Shown here: positions 17,885 through 26,802 of the stretch, piece by piece | Layout of the letters: every line of letters starts with the position of its first letter | Numbering within the stretch: position 1 is the stretch's first letter | NCBI RefSeq assembly: GCF_001404515.1 | Contig: NZ_CXWE01000003.1 | Location: forward strand, 496,001-560,000 | DNA: 64,000 bases | Direction: 5' to 3' | Origin: Roseibium album | GTDB lineage: Bacteria; Pseudomonadota; Alphaproteobacteria; Rhizobiales; Stappiaceae | Notes under the pieces: generated by a model | Told to the model about the DNA's origin: nothing | Database searches by the model: none | What the model saw: the letters and a program-made list of their open reading frames with translations, nothing else | Program-made: the position numbers and the translations under genes

Positions 17885-18585
17885 CATTTGACGAAAAACG
17901 CGAGCAAATACTGCTTGCAGAAAACATCGGCAGGATTCTGGACGGCGAAGGATGCCGGGAAGAACGTGTCGATCTTTTGAATGAAATCAACGAAACCGGC
18001 GAGGGCGATCACCTCATGCGATTGCTGGCGGAGGACAATGCGCTGTTGCAAAGGGCGCTTCCTGCCGAAATTCCCGATGAAAGCATGGCCCGGTTTCGCG
18101 ACGTTATAGACCGCGAGTTCGGCAAGCTCGATGGTGGGCAGGTCCCACGATCTCAGCCATTCTGGTCGAGCCCGATGGTTCAGATTGCCGCAGCCGTGGT
18201 TCTGGTCGCAGGGACGTTCATGTTCACTGCTTTCTGGATGCAGAACCGCATGGACACTGCCGTTGCCTCGCTCGCGGCTCATATGGAGACCGAACGTATT
18301 CTGCTTACCCAGACCGTGCAGGAGGCCCTTGAGACCCGCGTCAGCGGTGAACCCGTCTATATCGGCCAGGACGGTGCCTGGACGGACGTGCTCACACCAA
18401 TCAAGACATATAAAAGCAAAAGCGGGCACTGGTGCCGTGAATACACCAGACAGTCGAATTTCAGCAATCTTGACCTGACGATCAGGGGCACTGCGTGCAG
18501 GGACGAAAACGGCACGTGGACGACGGTTTTTGCTGAACCGGTCTCCGACAAGTTCGAGCCGCAAGGTGCCGACACCGGAATCTGA
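17881..18585 (+). CDS. Anti-sigma factor with periplasmic surface-antigen-like domain
   Basis: The 234-residue protein has a cytoplasmic N-terminal region (about 1-95) without a clear zinc-binding anti-sigma motif, one membrane segment (about 100-119) and a periplasmic part. The periplasmic part ends with TDVLTPIKTYKSKSGHWCREY and TACRDENGTWTTV, motifs that align with the lipoprotein at 16290-16679. Topology and coupling to the ECF gene make an anti-sigma role very likely. The periplasmic domain is the probable signal sensor. The anti-sigma class is not one I can name. Confidence 0.78.
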   Translation: MTFDEKREQILLAENIGRILDGEGCREERVDLLNEINETGEGDHLMRLLAEDNALLQRALPAEIPDESMARFRDVIDREFGKLDGGQVPRSQPFWSSPMVQIAAAVVLVAGTFMFTAFWMQNRMDTAVASLAAHMETERILLTQTVQEALETRVSGEPVYIGQDGAWTDVLTPIKTYKSKSGHWCREYTRQSNFSNLDLTIRGTACRDENGTWTTVFAEPVSDKFEPQGADTGI

Positions 18586-18863
18586 CCAATCCGTTTTCAT
18601 TTGAAACACGGGCGCGGCGGGCGATGTTCCGCCGCAATGCTGCATTGCGAACTATCATCATTGCGACGCATGTTTTTCCAAGCCCGGCAAATTTCGACGT
18701 TACACCCTATCGCGCAATTGACAGCCGCCCTGCCGGTAAGTACCGTCCCGCGCCATGCGCCACTATTGGCTAGTTTCCGCGGTTTGTGACATCAAGTCGC
18801 TTCAGCGGTTGCGCCGGTTACTGCGGTGCGGTGAAAACCGCCCAGGAAGAGGTTGAGACCAAA

Positions 18864-19613
18864 ATGAAAATCCTTGTGCCCGTGAAGCGGGTCATCGACT
18901 ACAACGTTAAAGTCCGTGTCAAGCCGGATGGGTCTGGCGTCGATCTTGCAAACGTCAAGATGTCCATGAATCCATTTGACGAAATCTCCGTGGAAGAGGC
19001 TCTCAGACTCAGGGAAGCCGGCAAGGCGAGCGAAGTTATCGTCGTGTCCGTCGGACCGCAGCAGGCAACCGAAACCCTGCGTACAGGCCTCGCCATGGGT
19101 GCGGACCGGGGTATCCTTGTCAAAACGGATGAAATCACCGAGCCGCTGGCGGTCGCGAAAATTCTGAAGGCCATTGTCGAAGCCGAGGAGCCGGGTCTTG
19201 TTATCGTCGGCAAGCAGGCGATCGACGACGATTGCAACCAGACAGGTCAGATGCTGGCCGCCCTTCTGGGCTGGAGCCAGGGAACCTTTGCTTCCAACAT
19301 CGAGCTTGGTGACGAAACGGCGGACGTCGTTCGCGAAGTTGACGGTGGATTGCAGACCGTCAAGTTGAAGCTGCCGATGATCGTCACGACCGACCTTCGT
19401 CTGAATGAGCCCCGGTATGCATCGCTTCCCAATATCATGAAGGCCAAGAAGAAGCCGATCGACGAGAAGACCCCCGAGGATTTCGGTGTCGATATCACGC
19501 CGCGGCTTACTGTTGTCACGACGACAGAACCGCCTGCGCGCGAGGCGGGTATCAAGGTGGCTTCGGTAACCGAGCTGGTCGACAAACTGAAAAACGAGGC
19601 CGGTGTCCTTTAA
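18864..19613 (+). CDS. etfB: Electron transfer flavoprotein beta subunit
   Basis: The 249-residue subunit pairs with EtfA and carries AMP; the heterodimer passes electrons from acyl-CoA and other dehydrogenases to ETF-ubiquinone oxidoreductase. It starts [20 protein letters not shown], and the ETF-beta signature is seen around [36 protein letters not shown] near residue 150-190. I use ATG 18864, which gives the normal length and has a GAGACC a few bases upstream; a longer frame from 18786 adds 26 unlikely residues. It is followed by etfA after 24 bases. Confidence 0.95.
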   Translation: MKILVPVKRVIDYNVKVRVKPDGSGVDLANVKMSMNPFDEISVEEALRLREAGKASEVIVVSVGPQQATETLRTGLAMGADRGILVKTDEITEPLAVAKILKAIVEAEEPGLVIVGKQAIDDDCNQTGQMLAALLGWSQGTFASNIELGDETADVVREVDGGLQTVKLKLPMIVTTDLRLNEPRYASLPNIMKAKKKPIDEKTPEDFGVDITPRLTVVTTTEPPAREAGIKVASVTELVDKLKNEAGVL

Positions 19614-19637
19614 GGACCCGTCGCAGGAGGAAAGAAA

Positions 19638-20570
19638 ATGACAACACTTCTTGTGGCTGAACACGCCGGTGGTGCTTTGAACGATGCGACGTCGAAAGCT
19701 CTGACTGCAGCCGTTGCGCTCGGATCTGACGTACACGTACTGGTCACCGGCAAGGGCATCCAGGGTGTCGCGGAAGAAGCCGCCAAACTGAGCGGTGTCG
19801 CAAAGGTTCTGGTCGCGGAGAGCGACGCCTTGGAGCATCAGCTTGCAGAACCGACTGCCGATCTCATTGTTGGTATGGCCGGTGATTATGATGCGATCGT
19901 CGCGCCGGCGACGTCAAACGGCAAAAACACGCTGCCGCGTGTTGCCGCACTTCTCGACGTCATGCAGATCTCCGATGTCACGGCCGTGATTGATGCGGAA
20001 ACCTTCGAGCGTCCTATCTATGCCGGCAACGCGATGCAGACGGTCAAGTCTGGTGATCCGAAAAAGGTCATCACCGTTCGTACGTCGACATTTGCCGCAG
20101 CAGAAGAAGGCGGTTCCGCTGCCATCGAAAATGTGGCCGGTACGGATGGGACAGGTCTGTCGGAATTTGTTGGCGAAGAACTGTCGAAATCCGATCGTCC
20201 GGAGCTTACCTCGGCAAAAATCATCATTTCCGGTGGCCGCGCACTCGGCTCGGAAGAAAAGTTCCAGGAAGTCATCATGCCGGTTGCCGACGCACTCGGC
20301 GCGGCAGTCGGAGCGTCCCGCGCAGCAGTCGATGCCGGGTATGCACCCAATGACTGGCAGGTCGGCCAAACCGGCAAGGTGGTGGCACCGGATCTTTACA
20401 TCGCCTGCGGCATTTCCGGTGCAATTCAGCACCTTGCCGGCATGAAGGACTCCAAGGTCATCGTGGCAATCAACAAGGACGAGGAGGCGCCAATCTTCCA
20501 GGTTGCCGACTATGGCCTTGTTGCCGATCTGTTCGAGGTTCTGCCCGATTTGAAGGCTGCCGTGGAGTAA
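19638..20570 (+). CDS. etfA: Electron transfer flavoprotein alpha subunit
   Basis: The 310-residue subunit holds FAD. The N-terminal domain starts TTLLVAEHAGGALNDAT; the C-terminal FAD domain has SGGRALGSEEKF near residue 196, GASRAAVDAGYAPNDWQVGQTGKVVAPDLY and ACGISGAIQHLAGM, all family signatures. The ribosome site AGGAGG precedes the ATG. It is cotranscribed with etfB and is followed by a GC-rich hairpin at 20594-20627. Confidence 0.95.
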   Translation: MTTLLVAEHAGGALNDATSKALTAAVALGSDVHVLVTGKGIQGVAEEAAKLSGVAKVLVAESDALEHQLAEPTADLIVGMAGDYDAIVAPATSNGKNTLPRVAALLDVMQISDVTAVIDAETFERPIYAGNAMQTVKSGDPKKVITVRTSTFAAAEEGGSAAIENVAGTDGTGLSEFVGEELSKSDRPELTSAKIIISGGRALGSEEKFQEVIMPVADALGAAVGASRAAVDAGYAPNDWQVGQTGKVVAPDLYIACGISGAIQHLAGMKDSKVIVAINKDEEAPIFQVADYGLVADLFEVLPDLKAAVE

Positions 20571-20593
20571 TACCTGCGGCAAATTGATCACGG

Positions 20594-20627
20594 ACCCCGG
20601 GGTGAATGCGAGTTTTCGCTCCGGGGT
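20594..20627 (+). terminator. Hairpin after etfA
   Basis: ACCCCGG (20594-20600) pairs perfectly with CCGGGGT (20621-20627), and GCGA/TCGC can pair inside the loop; TCTTGCTGTT follows. It lies 24 bases after the etfA stop and could end the etfBA transcript before the hydroxybutyryl-CoA dehydrogenase gene. Confidence 0.5.
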
Positions 20628-20707
20628 TCTTGCTGTTCGGCTCAAGACTTGCCAAAAATAGCCACAACCCGGTCCGCCGGGGTGTTTCTCATACACGGAA
20701 GTTCAGG

Positions 20708-21589
20708 ATGGCAGTCGAAATCAAAAAAATCGGCGTGATTGGGTCAGGCCAGATGGGTAGCGGCATCGCACATGTGTGCGCACTTGCCGGCTACGACGTC
20801 GGACTGAGCGACATTTCGATGGAGCGGATCGAATCCGGGCTCGCCTCGATCAACGGCTATATGGCCCGTCAGGTCGGCAAGTCCCTGATAACCGAAGACC
20901 AACGGGCAGCAGCGCTTGACCGTATCAAGCCTGTGGAAGAGCTCGATCTTCTTGCCGACGCGGACCTTGTAATCGAGTCCGCAGTGGAAAACGAGCAGGT
21001 CAAGCGAAAGATTTTCGCGCAACTGTGCCCGATATTGAAACCGGAAGCCATTCTGGCAACCAATACCTCGTCGATTTCCATCACCCGGCTTGCGGCCACC
21101 ACTGACCGTCCGGAACGGTTCATCGGTATTCATTTCATGAATCCGGTTCCGCTCATGGAGTTGGTCGAACTGGTCCGAGGCATAGCAACGGAAGACGAGA
21201 CATTTGAAGCTTCCAGGGGCTTCTGCGATCGACTCGGCAAGCAAGTTGCCGTTGCCGAGGATTTTCCGGCATTCATGGTCAACCGCATTCTGCTGCCGAT
21301 GATCAACGAGGCAATCTATACGCTCTATGAGGGTGTCGGGTCTGTCGAATCCATCGACAAGGCCATGCGCCTTGGTGCAAATCACCCCATGGGTCCTCTT
21401 CAGTTGGCCGATTTCATCGGTCTCGACACCTGCCTGTCGATCATGCAGGTGCTTTATGAAGGCCTCGCAGACACCAAGTACAGACCTTGTCCCTTGTTGG
21501 TGAAATATGTCGAGGCCGGCTGGCTCGGACGCAAGACTCAGCGCGGATTTTACGACTATCGCGGCGAGATCCCGGTTCCGACCCGGTAA
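20708..21589 (+). CDS. 3-hydroxybutyryl-CoA dehydrogenase
   Basis: The 293-residue enzyme interconverts acetoacetyl-CoA and 3-hydroxybutyryl-CoA with a nicotinamide cofactor. It has GVIGSGQMGSGIAHVCA near residue 9, the catalytic region GIHFMNPVPLMELVELVRG (His near 140), and the C-terminal dimer domain with MRLGANHPMGPLQLADFIGLD. ATG 20708 gives a standard length; an upstream in-frame GTG/ATG at 20606 reaches into the etfA terminator region. It follows etfBA, consistent with a fatty acid or polyhydroxybutyrate context. The gene is often called hbdA or fadB2-like; I leave the symbol empty. Confidence 0.92.
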   Translation: MAVEIKKIGVIGSGQMGSGIAHVCALAGYDVGLSDISMERIESGLASINGYMARQVGKSLITEDQRAAALDRIKPVEELDLLADADLVIESAVENEQVKRKIFAQLCPILKPEAILATNTSSISITRLAATTDRPERFIGIHFMNPVPLMELVELVRGIATEDETFEASRGFCDRLGKQVAVAEDFPAFMVNRILLPMINEAIYTLYEGVGSVESIDKAMRLGANHPMGPLQLADFIGLDTCLSIMQVLYEGLADTKYRPCPLLVKYVEAGWLGRKTQRGFYDYRGEIPVPTR

Positions 21590-21594
21590 GGTGC

Positions 21595-23097
21595 ATGAAC
21601 CTCGCCCGCTACTGCCTGACGAATGCCGATGCGGATCCCGGCAAGACCGCACTGGAAGTCGTCGGGCCGGGCGGCGCAATACGCGAAACATGGTCCTATG
21701 GCCAGCTGACCGGCACAGTTCTTTCAGTTGCTTGTGGCCTGAGATCCGCGGGCCTTGCAACCGGTGACAGGATCCTGCTCAGGATCGGGCACAGCAGCGA
21801 TTTTCCGTTGATGTATTTCGGTGCGATTGCCGGCGGTTTTGTTCCCGTCCCGACCTCCGATCAACTGACTGCAGCCGAGACGGCCGGAATTCTTGCAGAC
21901 AGCGGTGCAAGCCTTGTCATTCACGACAGGGAAGCGGTTTTGCCCGAAGACGGCACAGTTCCTTTTCTGGGACCGGAGGGGATCAGGGAACTCAAGACGT
22001 TCCGGGCAGGTGAGTTTGCAGATACCGGGCCAGATGATCCGGCATATCTGATCTATACATCCGGGACCAGCGGCGTGCCTAAGGGAGTGCTGCATGCCCA
22101 GCGAACCGCCCGGGCGCGATTGCCTGCTCATTCGGGCTGGCTGGGACTGGAGGCCGATGACCGCCTGTTGCATGCCGGCGCGTTCAACTGGAGCTACACG
22201 CTGACCGTCGGACTGATCGACCCATGGATCAGGGGTGCGACAAGTGTCATCTACCAGGGTCCGCGCGATCCATCCGTGTGGCCTGATCTACTCCAAACCA
22301 GCCGGGCAACCCTGTTTGCCGCGGTTCCGAGCCTTTACCGCCGAATCCTGAAATACTCAGATATCTCGCACACTTCCTTTCCGGCATTGCGGCACGGCCT
22401 GACCGCGGGAGAAGGCCTTCCCGCCGCACTTTACCGCGACTGGAAAGACCGGACAGGCCGTGAGTTGTACGAAGCCCTCGGTATGAGCGAAATCTCGACT
22501 TATCTGTCCAGCGGTCCGGGTGTCCCGGTGAAACCCGGTGCAACCGGGAAACCGCAACCCGGGCGCAAGGTTGCTCTTTTGAACGATCGGGGTGGTGCCC
22601 TGAGCCCGGCCGGGGTCGATGAACCGGGCTTGCTATGCGTTCACAGGGATGAACCCGGGCTGATGCTTGGTTACTGGAATCGGCCGGATGAAACCAAGGC
22701 AGCTTTTCGCGGAGACTGGTTTCTGACAGGCGACCGGATGCGGGAGGACGCCGATGGTTACTATTGGTATGACGGGCGTGCTGACGACCTGATGAACGCC
22801 TTCGGCTATCGTGTTGCGCCCGAAGAAGTGGAACGGGTTTTGACGGCGCACCCCGATGTGCATGAAGTCGCCGTCACCGAACTGGAAGTGCGGCCGGGCG
22901 TCAGCCTGATCACCGCCTTTGTCGTGCCACGCGATCCGGCGGAGTTCGACGAAGAAGCGCTTTCCGTCCACACTTCGCGACATCTTGCAGACTACAAGCG
23001 GCCAAAATTGTACAAGATCCTCGACCAACTACCTCGCACTCCGTCTGGCAAGGTTCGGCGCAAGGCCCTTGCAAGGACAGTTGAGGATGGAGCTTAA
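21595..23097 (+). CDS. AMP-forming acyl-CoA synthetase/ligase (class I adenylate-forming)
   Basis: The 500-residue enzyme activates a carboxylic acid with ATP to acyl-adenylate and CoA thioester. Motifs are YTSGTSGVPKGVLHA (about 153-167), ALGMSEIS (about 296-303), YDGRADDLMNAFGYRVAPEEVE (hinge region) and the catalytic Lys in TPSGKVRRKAL near the end. ATG 21595 starts 5 bases after the previous stop, so coupling to the 3-hydroxybutyryl-CoA dehydrogenase is likely. The substrate is unknown; the shape recalls short or aromatic acid ligases rather than long-chain ones. Confidence 0.85.
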   Translation: MNLARYCLTNADADPGKTALEVVGPGGAIRETWSYGQLTGTVLSVACGLRSAGLATGDRILLRIGHSSDFPLMYFGAIAGGFVPVPTSDQLTAAETAGILADSGASLVIHDREAVLPEDGTVPFLGPEGIRELKTFRAGEFADTGPDDPAYLIYTSGTSGVPKGVLHAQRTARARLPAHSGWLGLEADDRLLHAGAFNWSYTLTVGLIDPWIRGATSVIYQGPRDPSVWPDLLQTSRATLFAAVPSLYRRILKYSDISHTSFPALRHGLTAGEGLPAALYRDWKDRTGRELYEALGMSEISTYLSSGPGVPVKPGATGKPQPGRKVALLNDRGGALSPAGVDEPGLLCVHRDEPGLMLGYWNRPDETKAAFRGDWFLTGDRMREDADGYYWYDGRADDLMNAFGYRVAPEEVERVLTAHPDVHEVAVTELEVRPGVSLITAFVVPRDPAEFDEEALSVHTSRHLADYKRPKLYKILDQLPRTPSGKVRRKALARTVEDGA

Positions 23098-23124
23098 ACA
23101 TTTAACAAGACCGATAAATATCTG

Positions 23125-23139
23125 TTAACGCTTGCTTAA
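23125..23139. promoter_or_regulatory. Candidate CtrA box (TTAA-N7-TTAA)
   Basis: TTAACGCTTGCTTAA matches exactly the full CtrA consensus TTAA-N7-TTAA. It lies 41 bases upstream of the ATG at 23180, in the gap after the acyl-CoA ligase gene. CtrA is the master response regulator of cell cycle and motility in alphaproteobacteria. The downstream gene looks like a YjfB-type motility protein, which fits. A single site of 8 fixed bases can occur by chance, so the context carries the argument. Confidence 0.55.
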
Positions 23140-23179
23140 GCGCAGAGAGCTAATGTCGGGGACGATATTGGGAGCTCTC

Positions 23180-23383
23180 ATGAACAGCGTTGGAATCGCC
23201 AACACATATGCAGCAACGATGCAGGCGCAGACCAGCCAGGCGCTGCAATCGGAAATGCTGAAAATTGCCGCCCAACAGGATGCCGGACTTGTCGCTCTGC
23301 TGCAGGAAGGCGCTGCAAACCTTCAGTCCACTCAGGCGGCTCCCGCCCCGGGTTTGGGAACGCAGGTCGACGTCTCCGCCTGA
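23180..23383 (+). CDS. YjfB-like putative motility protein (67 aa), GLGxxVDV tail
   Basis: ATG 23180 has GGAG 5 bases upstream and gives 67 residues; a start at 23132 adds 16. The product is amphipathic helical: MNSVGIANTYAATMQAQTSQ, then SEMLKIAAQQDAGLVALLQEG, and ends APGLGTQVDVSA. The helix pair and the Gly-rich, Val-Asp-containing end resemble the YjfB-like 'putative motility protein' family of Bacillus and others, which also ends with a G..[IV]D tail. There is no signal peptide. It lies behind a CtrA box. Confidence 0.7.
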   Translation: MNSVGIANTYAATMQAQTSQALQSEMLKIAAQQDAGLVALLQEGAANLQSTQAAPAPGLGTQVDVSA

Positions 23384-23681
23384 AAACCTTTCTTCCTTGA
23401 AAAAGTTAAGCTGTCCTTCGTGATTGATCCACGAACGCCGGCACGTGCAGTCTGTTTGCAAGGCCGGATCCCACTTGCATGAAACCTTCCGGCTCGTCCA
23501 CCTGAAAAAGAAAGTAACCAACTCAGTATCTTGACTGTGCTTATTTCAACATTTAGATAAATTTCTGGTATTTCTTTAGATATATATGAAGTAACAAAGC
23601 AACTTTACTGTAAAATTTACCTTTCAATTCAATCCTCTAGGGCACAATGAAGTCAAATCGCAACGTGTATTTGGCTTAAAT
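23384..23681. other. AT-rich intergenic region
   Basis: This gap of 298 bases is unusually A+T-rich in its second half (about 23540-23680), with runs such as TTTAGATATATATGAAG. I see no tRNA, hairpin terminator or CtrA box, and no frame with a ribosome site except the next gene. AT-rich stretches are typical targets of MucR/Ros or nucleoid proteins in this order, which is inference here. Confidence 0.5.
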
Positions 23682-23942
23682 ATGCCCGAAGCAATAGCAA
23701 GTTCAACATCCCAGGTATTCCAGCCTTCGCTTGGAACTCCGCGAACAGAAAAGATCGCGGAACAGGCGAAAGCGCTTGGAGCGCGCCAGTCGGAGGCTGC
23801 AGCCGAAGCTGTTCAGCGTCAGGCCGAGTTCAGCTCGAATCGCGCGGAGTTCCTGAGCGATCAGGCTCAAAAGCTGGAAAATCGTGCGCAATCGCGCAGC
23901 CCGGAAAACGGCCTGGGTGGCCGGCTGGATATCACCCTCTAG
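23682..23942 (+). CDS. Small helical protein with GLGxxLDIT tail (86 aa)
   Basis: The 86-residue product begins MPEAIASSTSQVFQPSL and is then mostly a charged helix, rich in Ala, Glu, Gln and Arg (about 20-70). It ends ENGLGGRLDITL, which matches the ends of the genes on either side. No clear ribosome site precedes the ATG, so the start is less sure. I recognise no family by name. It stands in a run of three tail-sharing genes on the plus strand. Confidence 0.62.
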   Translation: MPEAIASSTSQVFQPSLGTPRTEKIAEQAKALGARQSEAAAEAVQRQAEFSSNRAEFLSDQAQKLENRAQSRSPENGLGGRLDITL

Positions 23943-23977
23943 CTGCCTCGCGTAACCATGTCACAGGAGAATCAGGA

Positions 23978-24184
23978 ATGGCGAGTGTCTCAGACAGCAC
24001 ATCAGCGTCCTACAGTGTTGCAAATATCCGCAACGAATTCGCCATCAATGCGGTGAAAGATCAGGCCGAACAGGAACGCGCTGTCGCCGACAGGCTAAAC
24101 GACGCACAGGCAACCCAGGAAGAACAGCGTCGCGAGACACGGAAGATCCCTGGCCTGGGCGAAGCCGTCGACGTCACGGTCTAG
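23978..24184 (+). CDS. Small helical protein with GLGxxVDVT tail (68 aa)
   Basis: ATG 23978 has AGGAG and AGGA just upstream and gives 68 residues: MASVSDSTSASYSVANIRNE, a charged helix (about 20-58), then KIPGLGEAVDVTV. The end matches those of the two genes before it. The product has no signal sequence or membrane segment. It is followed by a strong hairpin at 24201-24236. Function unknown; motility or export is suggested by the first gene of the run. Confidence 0.68.
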   Translation: MASVSDSTSASYSVANIRNEFAINAVKDQAEQERAVADRLNDAQATQEEQRRETRKIPGLGEAVDVTV

Positions 24185-24200
24185 GGCTTCATACGACTTT

Positions 24201-24236
24201 GGCGCGCCGGCCCTGTCAGCTCAATCAGCGCGCCAT
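24201..24236 (+). terminator. Hairpin after the small tail-sharing genes
   Basis: An 8-base stem TGGCGCGC (24201-24208) pairs perfectly with GCGCGCCA (24229-24236) around a 20-base loop, followed by TTTGG. The T run is short, so it is only a terminator-like element. It sits 17 bases after the stop of the third small gene. Confidence 0.42.
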
Positions 24237-24326
24237 TTGGCCTGTTCTGGGAAGACCGCGAGCCTTACCGCAAGGACAAGCGACGTTTTTCAGTGGCACC
24301 GGCTCAGTGTCTTGTCAGCCAGAAAA

Positions 24327-24989
24327 TCAGGTGCCACTCTTCCCCCGCGCGCTTTGAATGAGGGCCTTGGCTTCTCCGGAGGCCCATTCGGCCGGCCCGT
24401 ACATCGTCCCGACCTCACAACCATCCGGATCGATGAGAATTGTCGTCGGCAACCCCGTTGCCCGGCTGACCCTGCGAAGAGCCTTCAACAATCCGTTTGA
24501 ACTGTCCTGATAGTAGGTCAGATTTGACACACCTATTTCGTCCAGAAATGCTTTCGGCTTGTCCGGACCTCCGCGGTCCAGATTTACCGCAACCACCTCG
24601 AAAGTCGGATCTCCAAGATCTGCCTGAAGCTGATCAAGCGCAGGCATTTCCTTGCGGCACGGCGCGCACCAGGTCGCCCATAGGTTGAGCAGAACCGTCT
24701 TGTCCTTGAAGTCGGCCATCGACATCGGTGCGCCTTCGGGTCCCTGGAAGGTAAGGTTTTTCAGGTCGAGTGGTTGGCTGGCCGGAAGAAAGGCAGCAAC
24801 TTCGCCCTTGGCAAAGGGCTTGGCGGAAGCTGCGGCTGACAGGGCTGCGGAACAGCTTTGCGCACTTGCGATATTGCCATCGGGACCGGCGATCACGTAT
24901 AGAGCCGCTAAGGCGGCTACCGCGCCTGCGAGCCCTGCGGCGACCAAGCCGCGCCTGGAGCTCTTTGCGGGTTCGGTTGGCTTATTCAT
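24327..24989 (-). CDS. tlpA: TlpA-like thiol:disulfide interchange protein
   Basis: From ATG 24989 the product has 220 residues: an N-terminal membrane anchor (about 15-36, [20 protein letters not shown]) and a periplasmic thioredoxin domain with the active site WCAPC in [17 protein letters not shown], then [13 protein letters not shown]. TlpA reduces cytochrome oxidase subunits or their copper chaperones. The alternative TTG at 25007 adds six residues and reduces the gap to the divergent argH. It is divergent from argH, an order seen in other Hyphomicrobiales. Confidence 0.87.
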   Translation of the reverse strand: MNKPTEPAKSSRRGLVAAGLAGAVAALAALYVIAGPDGNIASAQSCSAALSAAASAKPFAKGEVAAFLPASQPLDLKNLTFQGPEGAPMSMADFKDKTVLLNLWATWCAPCRKEMPALDQLQADLGDPTFEVVAVNLDRGGPDKPKAFLDEIGVSNLTYYQDSSNGLLKALRRVSRATGLPTTILIDPDGCEVGTMYGPAEWASGEAKALIQSARGKSGT

Positions 24990-25031
24990 TTCGTTCACAC
25001 CTCGCAAGAGGCGCCTCTTAAGGGACAGGAC

Positions 25032-26417
<1,386 letters not shown>

Positions 26418-26524
26418 GTTCGGGACTGGCAATCTTCCCTCGTTGGCACCGGTGGCCTTGCTCAACGGTGTCTGTCATGCGAGGAGAAGACCTAAGAAGA
26501 GAATTCCGAGAAGGGCATTTGCGA

Positions 26525-26734
26525 ATGACGATCCGGTTCAAATCACTGGCGCTGATCGGCCTCTGCCTGGGCGTGCTTCTGGCCGGGTGCGGCCGGAAGG
26601 GCGATCTGGACGTTCCCGGGACACCTGAAACACCGGAAAACGAAGCAGTTGATCCTGCCGACGCGCCGGCACCGCCGCAGCTTGAACCGGAAAGTGAGAA
26701 CGATACCTTCTTTCTGGATTTCCTGATCAACTGA
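26525..26734 (+). CDS. lptM: LPS translocon maturation chaperone LptM (YifL-type lipoprotein)
   Basis: The 69-residue lipoprotein starts MTIRFKSLALIGLCLGVLLAGCG: a short signal peptide and lipobox LLAGC (Cys near 22), followed by GRKGDLDVPG, the exact LptM/YifL signature, then a Pro/Glu-rich tail. LptM aids disulfide formation in the LptD translocon. A longer frame from 26468 would disturb the signal peptide, so ATG 26525 is the start. Location between argH and lysA is classical for this gene. Confidence 0.9.
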   Translation: MTIRFKSLALIGLCLGVLLAGCGRKGDLDVPGTPETPENEAVDPADAPAPPQLEPESENDTFFLDFLIN

Positions 26735-26802
26735 CACTGAGCGCATGGAGTTCCGGAAATTCACCGGACCGATTGATACGCGACAGCTCGACGAGGCACG
26801 TC

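Noticed and set aside
18718..18746. TTGACA with 17-base spacing upstream of etfB
   Set aside because: The -35 is perfect but the -10 (TACCGT) is poor; not enough to call a promoter.
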